The notes beneath the pieces are model-generated. The model searched no databases. It was not told where the DNA came from and worked only from the letters and a program-made list of their open reading frames with translations. Shown here piece after piece: positions 11,784 through 24,395 of a DNA stretch of 64,000 nucleotides. How positions within the stretch are numbered: the stretch's first letter is position 1; each line of letters begins with the position of its first letter. The stretch is from Atherinomorus stipes (Eukaryota; Chordata; Actinopteri; Atheriniformes; Atherinidae), in assembly GCA_023101725.1 (NCBI GenBank), contig JALJCO010001445.1:38501-102500 (forward strand), read 5' to 3'. A program made the position numbers and the translations under genes.

Positions 11784-11930
11784 TAATAATAATGATAATT
11801 ACTTTATCCCAACTGGGGAAATTAGCCTCTGCATTTTGACCCATCTCTAGAGAGCAATGGGCTGCCATGTTAGAGTTCATCTCTGTGGCCAGCCCGGGAC
11901 TCATACCTGGGTCCTCCAGACCCAAGTCTT
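11784..11930 (-). mobile_element. Retroposon 3' tail, antisense
   Basis: Reads '(AATAAT)nGATAATTACTTTATCCCAACT', 'GGGGAAATTAGCCTCTGCAT', 'TTTGACCCATC', '...AGCAATGGGCTGCCATG'. It is the reverse complement of a common fish retroposon 3' end that finishes in a short (ATT)n tail. The LINE or SINE clade is not determined, and the 5' side is truncated or too diverged. Confidence 0.55.
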
Positions 11931-14900
11931 CCTCTTCAACCAGTCGATGAAGGGCAAACTATTCTGTCATGGACAGTGTCTTTTCTACTCTGGAATAACT
12001 GGAAAAAAAAATCAGATGAAAATCCAGATGATCCAGCTTTCCACCAGCACTTACAGGTAAACGCACCATCTATGCTTGACGCTGTGAGGCTCTCAGAATT
12101 GTTGAGTCTCAAGACCCCTTATGCACTTGTAAACTGATCATGTGCATGCATGCAGCTTTATTTGCATTTAAAGATTTTTTCTATTTATTCTAATAGAAGC
12201 CTTTTTCTATTTTTTCTAACACAAAAACTATTCAATTGATGAGCTAAAAGGTTAAATAAGAAGTTGTCTAAAATAAAAATGTTTGGGCATTTTTTTAATT
12301 TATGCATGTGAAAATTTATTTTGTGTACTGTATGTAATTCCTGGATATTTGTGTGTGCATTTGAACATACATTTGCAACAACCAAAGATGCACACATTGG
12401 TTTTCATAGTGTTAACACATAAGTTTCTCGCAAACTAGCCTACACAGTTTACAAACCATGTGTTACACACAATCATACTGAGTCGATATACTCCCCATAA
12501 AGTGCCTGCCTACCTGATAGACAAATAGGGAAGAAGATTGCAGAAATTGATTTAATGTGACCTGACTTTGAATATCTTGAGGTATTCATTTTGATATAAC
12601 AATAATATGACTTTTGGTGACTGATACTACAAGCTGAGTTGAAATTTGATCAACCTAGCCTTAAGACAAGAGTGCAATTACTTGCATTAGATGTTGGTTT
12701 TTTTACTCCCTACTTTATTGTGTATTAGAGTGGCAAATTGATCTTGTGAATTGTGGATTCACCACCATGAAATAAAAAGGTTTCCGCACCTCCCAAATCA
12801 ATTCAGCTTAAAGCCCACATTCAGCCTTGGGCTGTACTGTTCTGTCCTTATCATTTATCAGAGGGGGACATGCGTGTGGTAAGAGTTCAACAAGGTACAG
12901 CTGAGGTGGAAGCTCCAACACTGCCACCAACAGGCCTTACTACAAAAGCATTTCCCTAAATTGCTTCTTTTTGACCAATACTCCAATCTATTATACCTGA
13001 AAACAATTTGTATTTGATTGAAATAATGTTTCTACTCCTGTGTTTGTTACTGATGAGCACTATTTCTCTTAATCAAGAAAAAATTAAAACATTAATATGA
13101 AGAAAATGTCAATGTTTTGATGTGTGCTCCGTGCACAGAAACAGGAAAACAGCTGAAAATAAAAGAAATTATTCTAAGATTCAAATAAGTCTGTGAGATA
13201 ACAGTAACAAAAATTGTACATGGTATGATGAATTTTTTTTATTGAAGTATGCATTTTCTTTCCCCCCTTATGCATCAAATGTATGACAGTATGTCAGTGC
13301 TAGACTGTTCTAATCTTGTGGACATCAGAATTCATATTTTTCCAAGGGATAATTCAAGCACTGGACTCCAGTTAAAGATAAAAAGGTTGGATAAGAATCA
13401 TAAAACACCTGCACAGCATCCATTTTTAAGAAATTCAATTCAAATGACTGCAAATCTAGATAGAAAAAAAAATTGAGCACAGAGAAGAATCACTGCAGAA
13501 ACCTATCCTGACATATAAGAGGTACCGGCAGTCCTGCTGAAAGATTGAAAGCAACTTTATCACCATCGGGATCTGCACAATAACACCATATCCTTGCAGT
13601 ATTCTATTTGCGCAAGCAAATCATTTTAATTTTCATTCACTTCCCATGCTGATGCAACAGAGAAAAGTGATGTACATCTGTTGACTGGAACAATGAGGGG
13701 GTTCCTCTGTGACCAAATTTCTTTCAATGAGCCCCTTAAACTCATAATACCTAGAAATGTAAGCAATTTGCCTTCTAATGAAATATATCCAGATGAGTGC
13801 TGATAAGAAAAAAAAGTCAAATCAGTTCTTTGTTATATCTTCAGGCACTGTTGTCCCTGTGGGGTTTCTATACCACTGTGCTATTACAGTTTCTATTATC
13901 CACCCTCTCAGTTTACAATGAGGGCATATTAAAAGTTAAGCTAATTGTTAATTTCCAGGTTTCAGTCGAGCCCAAAGACCTCTTACTGCCGCTCGTAAAT
14001 ATGATTCTGAAGTGTCTGTCTGATAATTGTGCTGGTGCTTTGGAGTAGATCAGGAACATGAAGTCACAGGTTTGCTCCACTTCAACTCACTCATCTGGAT
14101 CACCGCAAAGGCATCAGAAAAGATGCCAAGAGCAGGCAGGTGATAACACGGGCTGTTTCTATTTGGCTAAATGCAGTTCTTAGTGACGAGATGATACACA
14201 CCTTTTTTGTCAGACATGTCTAAATTTGTTTTACATCTTGTCACCCAGATGTTTACAAAGAATGATGTACATACAATACACAGTTTTTACACAGTGCATC
14301 ACCCAAACAATACACACATGAAATCATCTCCATCATTCCACTGTTGCCACCCCTTAAACACTCACCATAACACATCATGAACGACACACACCAGGTTCTA
14401 CTGTAAGTTCTAAGTTTAGTTTTTAACAAATGAGCGGAGTTCTTAATCACTTTTATATTCTTTCTTATTAAGTCAACAAACTGTCACTAATTTAGTTTGT
14501 AATTAATGAGACAAATATGAGCTGAATCTCCATCCTCAGGCCTAATCACTAAACCCTCTCAGGCTTATCTGGCATCACAGCTGCAAAGCTGGAGTGTTTC
14601 AGTTTATTAGAGGAATGTTAAAAAAAAAAAAAAAAAAAAGAATTAGACACACTAGTGAGCCAGCAGACGTTGCTGGGAAACAAAAGCAATAGAAAAGAGA
14701 GAAGCCACACAATCTTAACCCCCATCACAAGATTTTGTGGTCAGCCTGTCACTCAACTTAAGTTCCTTCTGTGGAGTAAATGAAGTGAAATATAAGAACG
14801 AAACAGTGTCCACAGAGTGCATAAATTTGACTTGCAATTATAAATTTATTTCATTTCTTGATTTCTTCTTTTTAAAGCAGCTAATTACCCTTAGAAATAA

Positions 14901-15916
14901 AACATTGCTTATTTATCTATAAAAAATTAGACAAATCTGTTCATAAGCAAACACCTGCTCAGCTGGGAGTTATTACACGAGATACAGTTGAGATCTATAA
15001 AGCAAATCTATCATAATCTGGAAACTTAGGAGTAAACTTTGAAACCATCAACCTCATCTAACAGCAGCAATTATAGATAATTCTGTGGAGGAAATTTCTG
15101 CTCAGCTTCGAGGCGTGTTGAACAATACTGTGTCAAAGTGCCATCTAGTGTTCACATATGCCCACTGTTAGGCTTCAGGTCTCACTCTCATTTTCTCATC
15201 TTGAGACATTTGCTCCCCCCCCCCCCCCCGAAAAAGCCTGTTTGTAAAAAAACAAGCTGCCTATTCTGTCATCGATCATTGCAGATGTCCATGGGGTCTG
15301 TAACATAATAATCAATTCGGAGCAGAAGCAGTCTTACCTGGTTCACAAACACTATCAGCTCTGACACTTGTCTCCCCTTCCCCTGATCTGGTGTCAGTCT
15401 TCTTCCTCCCTCTGAAGTGCTGTCACGGGTGTGATCAGCGATGTCTCCGGGAGTCGATGAGATTCATCTGCTGCAGCTTTGGCTTGTCAGTGTCAGTTAT
15501 CTGAGCCTCACTCTTGAATACCAGAAGAGCCTTGAGCTGAAGCACACAGCTCAATCTTTTGCCTCACCATGGAGGCGAGCTCAGCTCTAATAAAGGATCT
15601 GTTCTGACATGCGTTTCAGCCAGTGTGCAAATGCAGCGAATGACTACACTATTAAAAATGGGCTTTGTCTGACTGGATTATTTTTGGCATTTTTTGTTGG
15701 GTAGTGGTGGGGGGTGGCTTAAAGTGATCTAACAGGAAGCTGGATATTTGAAAGCTGGGTCAAGGATGCTTTCCTAATGAGATTTTCAGGTCAGAGCTAA
15801 AGTAAAGGGGTTTCCTTCTCCATCTTCTTCACACTTCTCCAATGCAAGAGTCAGTCTTTCTTGCTAAGGGTAACAGGTCATGGTCCTCCCTTTGCTAAAT
15901 GAATCAAGCATGCAAA

Positions 15917-15948
<32 letters not shown>

Positions 15949-17381
15949 AAAAAAAAAAAACTCTACCATGTGCAGGGTCACTTATTCTAGCACCTTTTTA
16001 CAGAAAAAAAACAGTTTGTATTTGTGCCGCAGCAGAGAAAACATATTCCAGTATTTGCATCTTGCAATAGTTTTTCTTTGTTTAGCCTGTATTTTTCTGT
16101 CACTTTGGGATGCACATCAGTCCAATTTAGAGAAAAAGTCACATCTCTTCATCTCTCCACTTACAGTCTTCCTGTGGTTTTGTCCTGGCAGCCATTTTTC
16201 AGTATAAACATTTGAATAGCTACATTGCATTTAGAGTGAAAAACTTGGCTTTGCATGTTATGTGAATTTTTCTTGATTAAAAAAAACAAAACAGTGAGGT
16301 CTGATTGCAGAGATCCTGAACACAAGATATTTTTCTATATCTTGTAACAGGTGGAAAAGAAATGGAAAGATGCTGTGAATTGCATGAAATAATGCAGGTG
16401 CTGTAGTTTATGAAGAAAGGTAGCACAAATACAGCAGGCTGGCTTAATGACTTTTATATTTAAAGCATTTCAAAATCCTTTTGAACAGCTGGGTTGCTTT
16501 AGAAAGAATAAGAAAATTAGAAAGAATAAGAAAATAACAAAGAATAAGAAAATAAGAAAAAGTAGCTTTTGTGCACTTCAGTATGATGATCACTTTTCAA
16601 AATAAGTTGAAAATGTAAAATACCTAGCCAGCATGCTTATGTAGGGTCAATAAGGGCCTTACATATGGACTATGTGGATACTGAGTGAGCATGGGCTTGA
16701 ACTGGGCAAATTTAGCAGGTCCCATGTGGCTTCAGTGGGCTGTCTATATGAGCCATGTCAGAGATGTAGGTCCGCTAAATGGGCATGGGCATAAACAGAG
16801 CAAATTTAAATACAGTAGGGCCCTTTAAAATAAATAAATTAATAAATAAATATGGGCCCCACATGGGGTTCCCATCCTGTCCTGTGCACCTCACCAAGTT
16901 GGGCCCCAGCTGAAACCCAGTCAGAACCAACTGGAAACTCATGGACAAACACAGGTGAAGCCACCATTGAAACTGTGGATAAACCCACATGGACCATTAT
17001 CTGCAGCCCAAAGTTAATATCTGTGCATGTGGACATGCCGGCTGTGTAGCTGCGTGCATTCAGTTTATTCATGAGGACATAAAATGATCAAAGAACAACT
17101 GTAAATTTTTATCTGATGAAAAATGTCTATGTTGCACATGGAGGACAAGAGGAGAGATAGAAGCAAAAAGCACAGGCTAAATTTAAATTGCTGTCCCAAC
17201 AATGTGAAGTCTGACAAGAAGGCAAACATGAAGGATTGATTTATCCTCTAGTACTTACACAAGACACATTTTTGTGTTTTTATTTTCACATTCTAAAAAA
17301 CACTGGGATTCAGAGATTCAGGCGCCCTCAGGGAGTACATAGTGATTAAAACCTCAATACAGAAAAAAGTTGTAAATTTCT
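11931..17381. other. Long non-coding stretch, one candidate exon and homopolymers
   Basis: No recognisable protein. It holds homopolymers (A19 at 14620-14639, C15 at 15215-15229, C21A22 at 15918-15960), an AGAATAAGAAAAT tandem (16500-16562) and a GGGC-rich semi-repetitive block (16620-17050, 'CATGGGC' and 'GGGCAAATTTAGCAGG' variants). A minus-strand stretch 15420-15340 has a consensus donor and an open frame but no start codon (see findings). Confidence 0.55.
15918..15960. repeat. Adjacent C21 and A22 homopolymers
   Basis: Twenty-one C followed directly by 22 A. The other strand is T22 G21. It may be a decayed poly(A) tail next to a slipped C tract. Exact lengths are prone to sequencing error. 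Confidence 0.9.
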
Positions 17382-18270
17382 TAGTGGTGGGACTGGATTA
17401 AAAAAAACGAAGCTAATTAAATAGCTTTGTAATTCATTAATCTTGATTTAATCGCATCACAAAAACTGCACCCAAAAGTGACATTTACTTTATTTAAATA
17501 GATTTTCAAGGTCAACTGAATCAAATAATAGACACACACATTAAAATTGTAAACTCAAGCTCTGTTATAGTCTGACCAAATACATTTAATTGTATTTCAA
17601 CTTTTTTGAAAAACAACAACAACAACAACAAAAGTAGAAAAAGAAATAAAAATGATCCTGGGAAAAACTGAACGCACCTAAAGTTAAAGTATACCATTTT
17701 AAATATTTTAACTATTAAACTGGCTGTTTTCTGATTATGAGTCTAAAACATGTTACAGTACTTTTAAAAATGTATCTGTTCACACTTTTAACTAAGAGGA
17801 ATTAATATTTGATGATAGGGGCAGCTTTAAGTTTTATTTTCTGGTTAATGAAGCAATGGTGAATGTCTGCTGGTGTATGCAGATGATGCTGCAGCATGTA
17901 CTGTGTGTTTGAGATGGGGGAGGGGCCTGGGGTAGAGCTAGCAGCTAACAAAAGGAAGTGTGAACAACACTTTCTTTTACATCTGTCTCTAAAAGTCTCC
18001 AATAACACCAGAAAATCTTGCCAGATTTTTTGCTAACTGCTTCATACAAAACAAGGTTATCAGAAAGGTCAGAAAAATTGCTAAATATAGCAACAAAGTT
18101 GCAGAGTTTTGTTGTGTCCTTCAACATCATTGGTTGTACCAGAAAATCAGCGTTGACAAAGATTCCACTTTCCTTCAAATGCAAACTGCGATTTAATTCT
18201 TAATTTTTTTAATGCATTAATTTTTTTTATAATTAATTAATTGTAATTAACACGTTAAAGTCCCACCCTT
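17382..18270. mobile_element. hAT-type MITE (GGTGGGAC ends)
   Basis: Left end 'TAGTGGTGGGACTGGATTAA' and right end 'CGTTAAAGTCCCACCCTT' are inverted. The subterminal TTAATT-rich 'ATTAATCTTGATTTAATCGC' / 'AATTAATTGTAATTAACACG' is typical of a widespread fish family. Flanks AAATTTCT (17374-17381) and AAATTTTT (18271-18278) match at 7 of 8 bases, the hAT duplication length. There is no transposase in the 0.9 kb interior. Confidence 0.8.
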
Positions 18271-18901
18271 AAATTTTTTATTAATTTAGTTCCTATCTCA
18301 TCCTTTTATGTCAGTCCTGTGGCTTTGTAAAGCTTTTCAGGATGAGCCCAACTGTTTGTAGCTGTTTGGGGAGAGCGGCTGCTATTTCACAGTTTAATCT
18401 CTGAGAGTTTCTCACTTTTTCTCAGCCTCTGACTTGAAAATGAGCTTGGCAGGTTTGTAGTGTTGCTCCCAGGTGTTCTTTATTCAATAATGTTATCTCT
18501 GCTTTCTGGGAGAGAACCTGAGGTGAGGAGACGGCAAACTAGGAGACACTTCTCATTTGCCTTTGAGAGGTTGAAAAAGAAAGGTTAGGAATTCTAGAAG
18601 AGGTAGTGGCAATGTCGTCCATCTTTACTAAGAAAAAAAAAAAAATACAGTGATAGATGCAGCTCCAGAGGAAGGAAGTAAAATGTTTTGAGAAAGGCTT
18701 TTAATCCAAATCCTTTTATGGCAAACAATGCTCTCTGCCATGTTCGGTACTTCCCGCTCCACAGTTTAAATACTGTTCTGCTACCTACTCCCGCCTTGAA
18801 GACATCCAAGAGCAGCTCAACCAACCAATTAAAGACTTCAACAAGCTGTACAGTACAAACCCACTGGAACAGCATCTACATGTAACAGTCTCTCTGGAGC
18901 A

Positions 18902-19912
18902 GCAGAGGACCCTTTCTACAGGTTTGAGCTCAACCTTCCCGACCCGCTCACTGCTCACCAGTGGTCACTTTTGGAAAAGACTATTCCTATTCTGGCTCCA
19001 TTTGAGGAGTTGACACAAAAAGTGCTCCTCTGATTCATTGCTCTCAGATGCCATTCCTCCTGTAACTGTGCTTCTCAGACTCTTAAAGAAACAGATGAGC
19101 ATTATGGCATCAAAACAGTGAAGGCGACCCTGACTGCAGCTGTCAAGAGGCGTTTTGCTGACACTGAGTGAAACCCTCTACTGCATCTCAACTTTACTCG
19201 ATCCATGTAGTGTGTGTTTATCTGTAGTTGTTTGTGTGTAAGAGTATAAGGAAAATGAAACTTTTACAGTAGGCTATGAGAAGATACAATTCATGTAATT
19301 GATACATAACAAAATTGAATTAACATAGCTTCATAGTTTAATTTAAAGTAAGGATTTGACTAAAATGTAAGTCATATCCTCCAACAACTTTAAAAACTTT
19401 AACGTAAACTGTTACATATTTTATCTTCACTGTTTTAAATTCTAAGTTCATTTCTTCTCTGACATCAGTGGTGCTATGGAGGCCAAAGAAATGCTGAAGC
19501 TGGAGCTGCAGAGGATGTCCAGAAGAGAGAGAGGCAGAAAATGGATGAGAGCCACCTTCTAGAAAGCCTTGCAAGTCACAACCCAGCAGCAGTTTGGACA
19601 GTGTTTGAATAAATAGCTAGAAGAAGAATCAACATCAGTGAGCTGTGTGCACTGGTGCGGCTGCTGTTCAACTGGAGACCTACCTTGGAGAAACCAGAAC
19701 TGCACGTGAAGATAACCCCATACTGTACTGGGGGGTTTATAAAATGTGGTTCCCAACTTTGGCTCAAGTATCACAGAGATCCCTCTCAGCACCATGCAGC
19801 AGTGTGGAAAGTGAAAAGCTTTTTAGCTCAGTGTCTCACATGGATAAAAAGTGGAATACTGTACAGTAGGTTAACAGCTGATAATGCAGAAAAGCTACTT
19901 TCAATTTAAAGA
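18902..19912 (+). pseudogene. Decayed hAT transposase
   Basis: Separate fragments in shifting frames match the hAT (Ac/ZBED-like) transposase order. From 18902 a frame gives AEDPFYRFELNLPDPL, then ending 'PILAPFEELTQKVLL' before a stop. Near 19100-19168 'DEHYGIKTVKATLTAAVKRR' follows in another frame, then 'FADTE'. From 19645 comes the C-terminal dimerisation region: EDNPILYWGVYKMWFPTLAQ, then 'LSAPCSSVESEKLFSSVSH', the conserved NPxxYW and SxxSERxFS motifs of hAT. The frame closes at 19869 and the rest (ADNAEKLLSI) is one frame away. Stops and frameshifts show it is dead. No zinc-finger BED region or catalytic DDE core is clearly visible upstream. Confidence 0.85.
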
Positions 19913-20199
19913 AATCTGCCCCTCACTTTTTCAAAAATGGCTTGGTCCTTACAAGCAATAGTTGCAAAAAAATGTGATTTCAGTTGCTCTGCCAAAGATT
20001 TATGTTGGTATTATTGTATATTTGAGTTTTAAGAGCCACAGTACACTGAAGTGAAAGATGTGGCAAGGCTGTTTCTAAAAGAAAAATACTGTGAATTTAA
20101 AATGTGACAGTTTGTTACACTAAAAGTGTAGATCTCTGTCACAAAAATGCACATAGCTGTGTTTGGGTAAAATGTATCTAAAGAAAATCAAGGTTGCGT

Positions 20200-20318
20200 A
20201 ATCGTAAGAACTGCAATAGTATTCATTAGTACTTGTATCGGTAGTCGGTATCGGCAGGTACTCAAATGTTAGTATTTGTACTTGTACTTGTTTTTTAAAA
20301 AAGTGGTATGCATCCCTA
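20200..20318 (+). mobile_element. Right end of the hAT element
   Basis: 'GTACTTGTATCGGTAGTCGG', 'TATCGGCAGGTACTC' and the terminus 'TATGCATCCCTA' form the right end of a fish hAT with TAGGGATGCA ends. It lies about 300 bp after the transposase remnants and most simply belongs to them. The left end (TAGGGATGCA...) was not found upstream, so that side is lost or the copy is chimeric. Confidence 0.7.
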
Positions 20319-20769
20319 CATATGTTATATTATATATTTATTGGGTTGAATTTAATTTCATGTTTACATCTTTTTTGTTCTCCTGAACTTTCCATGACAA
20401 AGCAATTGCGCACCCTAAATCCTCATTTACAGTAAACACTGCTGTTTGAGCCTGTTTTATGTGAGCAATAGCAGATCACCTACAAATGATAAAGACAGCG
20501 CAAAGCGTCGAGATGTTTTCAATTTTAAAACTCTGTTTTTCTGACTCGCTTTGATAGCATGCCATGGACTGTTATTTTTGTACATTCCTGGAGCTGTCGT
20601 TGCCTTGCAGGATCCCAGGGCTGAGAAACCACACTTCACAACTTTGCTCTGAATGTTGCAACCATGGAAGTTCTGAATGTCAATGCCACTTCACTCTTTC
20701 ACCTGTTTATTGTATGCTAGAAAAGGATGTATTATTATAACTAACGAAAAGCACAATAAACAGAAGTTA

Positions 20770-20771
<2 letters not shown>

Positions 20772-20810
<39 letters not shown>

Positions 20811-20812
20811 TA
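20772..20812. repeat. (TA)n(CA)n microsatellite
   Basis: About 19 TA units followed by a few CA units. Confidence 0.95.
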
Positions 20813-20917
20813 TTGGGGTGCGCAAAGCACTCAGTATTTGTATTTGCTGGGGGGGGGGAGTATTTGTATGTCAAATTGGGTGAATTAAAACACAGATGAT
20901 GACATGCATAAAGACTG

Positions 20918-20988
20918 CTGCACCTGGGAATCAAACCCACCATCATCTGTTTACAAGATGGCAGCTTAAACCACTATACCAGAACACA
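20918..20988 (-). ncRNA. tRNA-like relic
   Basis: On the minus strand the sequence 'GGTATAGTGGTTTAAGCTGC', 'CATCTTGTAAACAGATG', 'GGTGGGTTTGATTCCC' resembles a tRNA. There is an A-box-like TATAGTGGTT, an anticodon-like loop CTTGTAA, and a B box GGTTTGATTCC one base from consensus. The acceptor stem does not close, so it is a tRNA-derived SINE head or a tRNA pseudogene rather than a functional tRNA. Confidence 0.4.
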
Positions 20989-21165
20989 TCCAACAAACAT
21001 TCAGCCCACTTCTCGCCGTCACTGTGAGCAGCCTGTGTCAGTTGTGTTTTACTTTATGTTCACTGTGTTTGAAATCACTCGATTCAAAACACTTTCCCAT
21101 CTTATTTTAGACAACTCAGATAAAAGAAGATGTTTGGATGGTTTTATGATTTATTATTATCTGTT

Positions 21166-21750
21166 TTATTTGGGCTTTTTAGAGCGATCTGATACAGCAC
21201 GGAAGGACTGCATGCGCTCTAACAGTGAATGGCTGACAGAATGTGGACACATGTTAACTGATGTAGAGATGTGAGACGCAGACACTTTACTATAAATCCT
21301 TATGTACATCTGATCTGAAAGAGTACCAGGATCATTATGACTTGAGCTGAATCCATGTATTATACGCTGATCATGGCTGGACTCTGCAAGAACACACTGT
21401 TTGTTCCTAGATGCATTTGCATAATAATAGAGGCTGAGTTGACGAGACATGAAAAACCCGGGAAATACCAGATTCCGAAAAACCTTGGCAGTTGGTAGGA
21501 ATCCTAGGGGAGCTGAATTTTTTTCGGCAGTCGCTAAGTTCAGTGTAAAAGGAACAGAAACACAGTTGATCTTTTTGTCCATGGCATATTTAGCAAAAAC
21601 ACCCAAAAGGACATTATCAGAGGAAGTGAAGAAAGAAAGTGACAGGGCAAGAGATGAGACAAGAGTCAACATCAGACTGACTTTAACTGGATGCAAGACA
21701 AACGCTACATGATCCTTTGTTGGGGGCCACCAAATGCATAAATCCACCAA
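21166..21750 (-). CDS. Longest open frame of the window, 194 codons, unknown
   Basis: A minus-strand ATG-to-stop frame of 194 residues, the longest in the window. It starts near a hydrophobic stretch (VSLMLTLVSSLALSLSFF at roughly residues 24-41) and has several Ser/Lys-rich segments. I recognise no domain or family, see no splice signals or poly(A) signal near it, and its base composition is like its surroundings. It is most likely a chance frame or part of an unrecognised repeat. It is listed only because of its length. Confidence 0.15.
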   Translation of the reverse strand: MVDLCIWWPPTKDHVAFVLHPVKVSLMLTLVSSLALSLSFFTSSDNVLLGVFAKYAMDKKINCVSVPFTLNLATAEKNSAPLGFLPTAKVFRNLVFPGFFMSRQLSLYYYANASRNKQCVLAESSHDQRIIHGFSSSHNDPGTLSDQMYIRIYSKVSASHISTSVNMCPHSVSHSLLERMQSFRAVSDRSKKPK

Positions 21751-21770
21751 AGTTTAGTCATGCCACTTTA

Positions 21771-23815
21771 AAGAGGCCTCTGAAGAACAAGAAGACACCA
21801 TGAACCATACAATGTAAGTTTACAAACTTAACTTTTTTGGGTGGAAGTCAAAAACAACTGACCATCATTCCACAGCACTGCAAAATTGGAAAGCAGTCTT
21901 TTTCAATTTAGTCTTTATTTATTAGACTAAAGGCAAGACAGTCTTTGTATTTAAATGTGTGTGTGCATTTTGTCCTTTCATCCTAACAGTGAAAACGCTT
22001 CCTATGAAAGTATGTCATTGTTCTTGTAAAAGCTGACATAATTTTGACTGCTATCTATTCCAGACAACCCCACTGCTTTATTTATCTATTTACTTTACCC
22101 AACAATGCTCCTCCTCAGCTGTTTTTGGAGTTTAAAAGGGACTTCTCTGCAGACATCAGTAGCGATCATACTGAGAGAATAAGTTCCATTAACAACACAG
22201 GTATGAGTGGGAGCTGAAGTCTTATCAGCTCTGACTCTATTTAGATGAACAAGGCTGCTGTCATTGTCCCTGTTGATGTGCTGCAGGGCTGTAAATAACC
22301 ACTGGGTTAATGAGGTGTTCCCTGTGTAGGTGCTTACATTTACTTTCCAATAAACTCCTGCCAGGAACGACATCATCCCTGTTTCTTATAATGGCATTTT
22401 AATAGACAATCGTTTCATAACACCAGTGCATCATTAAAGCAGGGAGGATGACAGTTACAGGGATGTGAAGTGCATGTGCCTTTGTTAAGGTGTTTATGTA
22501 AAAACAGGACTGTATGAGCATCTGATGATGGAGGGACCTAATGAGAGAAAAACATGGGAGACTGATAAAGTGACATTATAATAGTCTGATAAAAGATATG
22601 TTTAATATTCTCACAATAACCTAAGCTGCACGCTTGTCAATCAGGATGTTGGTCAGGTTACCCAGTCCTCAGTGACGAATTTACAGGCTAACAGGGACTT
22701 TAAAGATGAAAGAGAAGGAATAGAAATCAGTTTTTAGCACCTGCCTTCATTTTGAATGCTGCTCATTATTGAAGGTTTGGTGTATCTGTACTGACTCCAG
22801 TGAGGTTTATTTATCTGCTGTGCATCAGGCTAAATGATTACCTGCAGCAGGCATTAAAAAAACAAAGAAAATAAGTGAAATGGTATGCCGTATTTAAAGG
22901 ATGGAAGAGTGACATTATACACTCCCCCACCCCAGGTTCTGATGAAAATAAAAATGGCATGTTACAAATAAACACATTTATCATATGTATACCGGTATTA
23001 CTATATGGGTGGTTGTGGTTTAGCCCTTTAGTTCAATCTGGGTTTATCTGTGTCTTTTTCCGTGTTTTCCTTGAATTTTCTGCAGGTGTTTCAGTTTCAT
23101 TGCCCCATTAATGTTCAGCTGGGAAATAATGTAATAACTGATATGTGAGGCAGTTTTGAAGCAATATTACACAATAAGTCTCTTTTGCTTCATAACTTTA
23201 GTTTCTACTATAAGTCATCACTTCCTGATTTCTTTCCATCTTTTCCCAGTTTCTTTATAGTATAAGCTTTAAAAGAATCAATACATGTCACTCAAGGGTA
23301 CAATCACAATGTAACACTGCAAAATTAACAACATTTGGGGCCATGAAATGAAAAAATGTAAAATGACTCTGGAAAAAAATGATAATGGAATCTTTTTGTG
23401 ATAGCTTGTAGGCTGCCAAATTCACTGACTCATTTGGTTTTAGTATTCTGTTCCCATTATTCCTTAACACCTGGGGCCTTATTCTCACTCTAAAATGCTA
23501 CTTTTAGTATAATAACTTTTGTTTAAATTACTTTGCATCTGAAAGCAAATTAGCTTAAAGTGCTCATAGCAGCAAAACTATAGAGCCAGAAGGCTGACTT
23601 GAATTGTTGTAATTGAAAATAAAGATAGTAATTTAAGATGAAATAAGGGAGCTCAACTAGAATGCTGCTGAAAATTAAACACCAGTATTGATTTAAAATA
23701 GAAAATAATAGTAGTAAGTTAGTGATGCGGCTGAATATGCCCACTTTGTGTCTGCATAGCACCACCTACAGTCTTAGAAAGGTGAGGATATGCACTTAGG
23801 TGTAAAATATACTAC
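21771..23815. other. No gene recognised
   Basis: AT-rich sequence with only short chance frames. I see no inverted ends, tails or microsatellites beyond short A/T tracts. Confidence 0.6.
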
Positions 23816-23975
23816 ATATTGCCAAAGGTATTGGCTCATGTGTCTTGACTCCTTTAAAAAACTTAAAAACATTCCATACTTAATCAAATGTGTTCAATGT
23901 GACGTTGGCCCACTCTTTGAAGAACAGCTTCAACTCCTCTAAAGGCTTTCCACAAGGAAACAACACTCACACCAC
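23816..23975 (-). mobile_element. Tc1-like element fragment
   Basis: It begins 'TATTGCCAAAGGTATTGGCT' and continues 'AATGTGACGTTGGCCCACTC', 'GAACAGCTTCAACTCCTC', 'CTTTCCACAAGG'. This is the recognisable end and antisense coding start of a widespread fish Tc1/mariner family ('ttgccaaaagtattggctcac'). Only about 160 bp remain. Confidence 0.6.
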
Positions 23976-24395
23976 AACATTCCCCTGAATATTAGTCCTC
24001 AATCAAACGTTTCTACCCCATACTTCCGGTAATATTACAACGCTATTTTGTAATTTTTTTGGTAACACTACAACTATCACTCCAGCGTCCCTGATGGCTT
24101 GTATAGAGTCGCTGTAACACCGCAAAGTAGAGCAGGTATTCAATATGGCAGCAACTTCTAGATTGAATGCAGACAACACATCTGCGACGTCAGCTCCAAC
24201 CTCTATAGTGACAAATAGCTGATTTACAGTGACGTAGTGTAAACAACCCTGCTTATACTCACCAAAACTGCTGTTCCATTTCTTTTTTAAATTTCCATTG
24301 TTTTAGATGGTGACAATGAACTTTTCTGTGGCCCATTGTGAGCAGCTTTTGGCTCAAGTCCTCTGCCATAATTCCTCCCTGATTCTGTTAACTAA

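Noticed and set aside
20918..20988. functional tRNA-Thr
   Set aside because: The acceptor stem does not pair and the D arm is not canonical.
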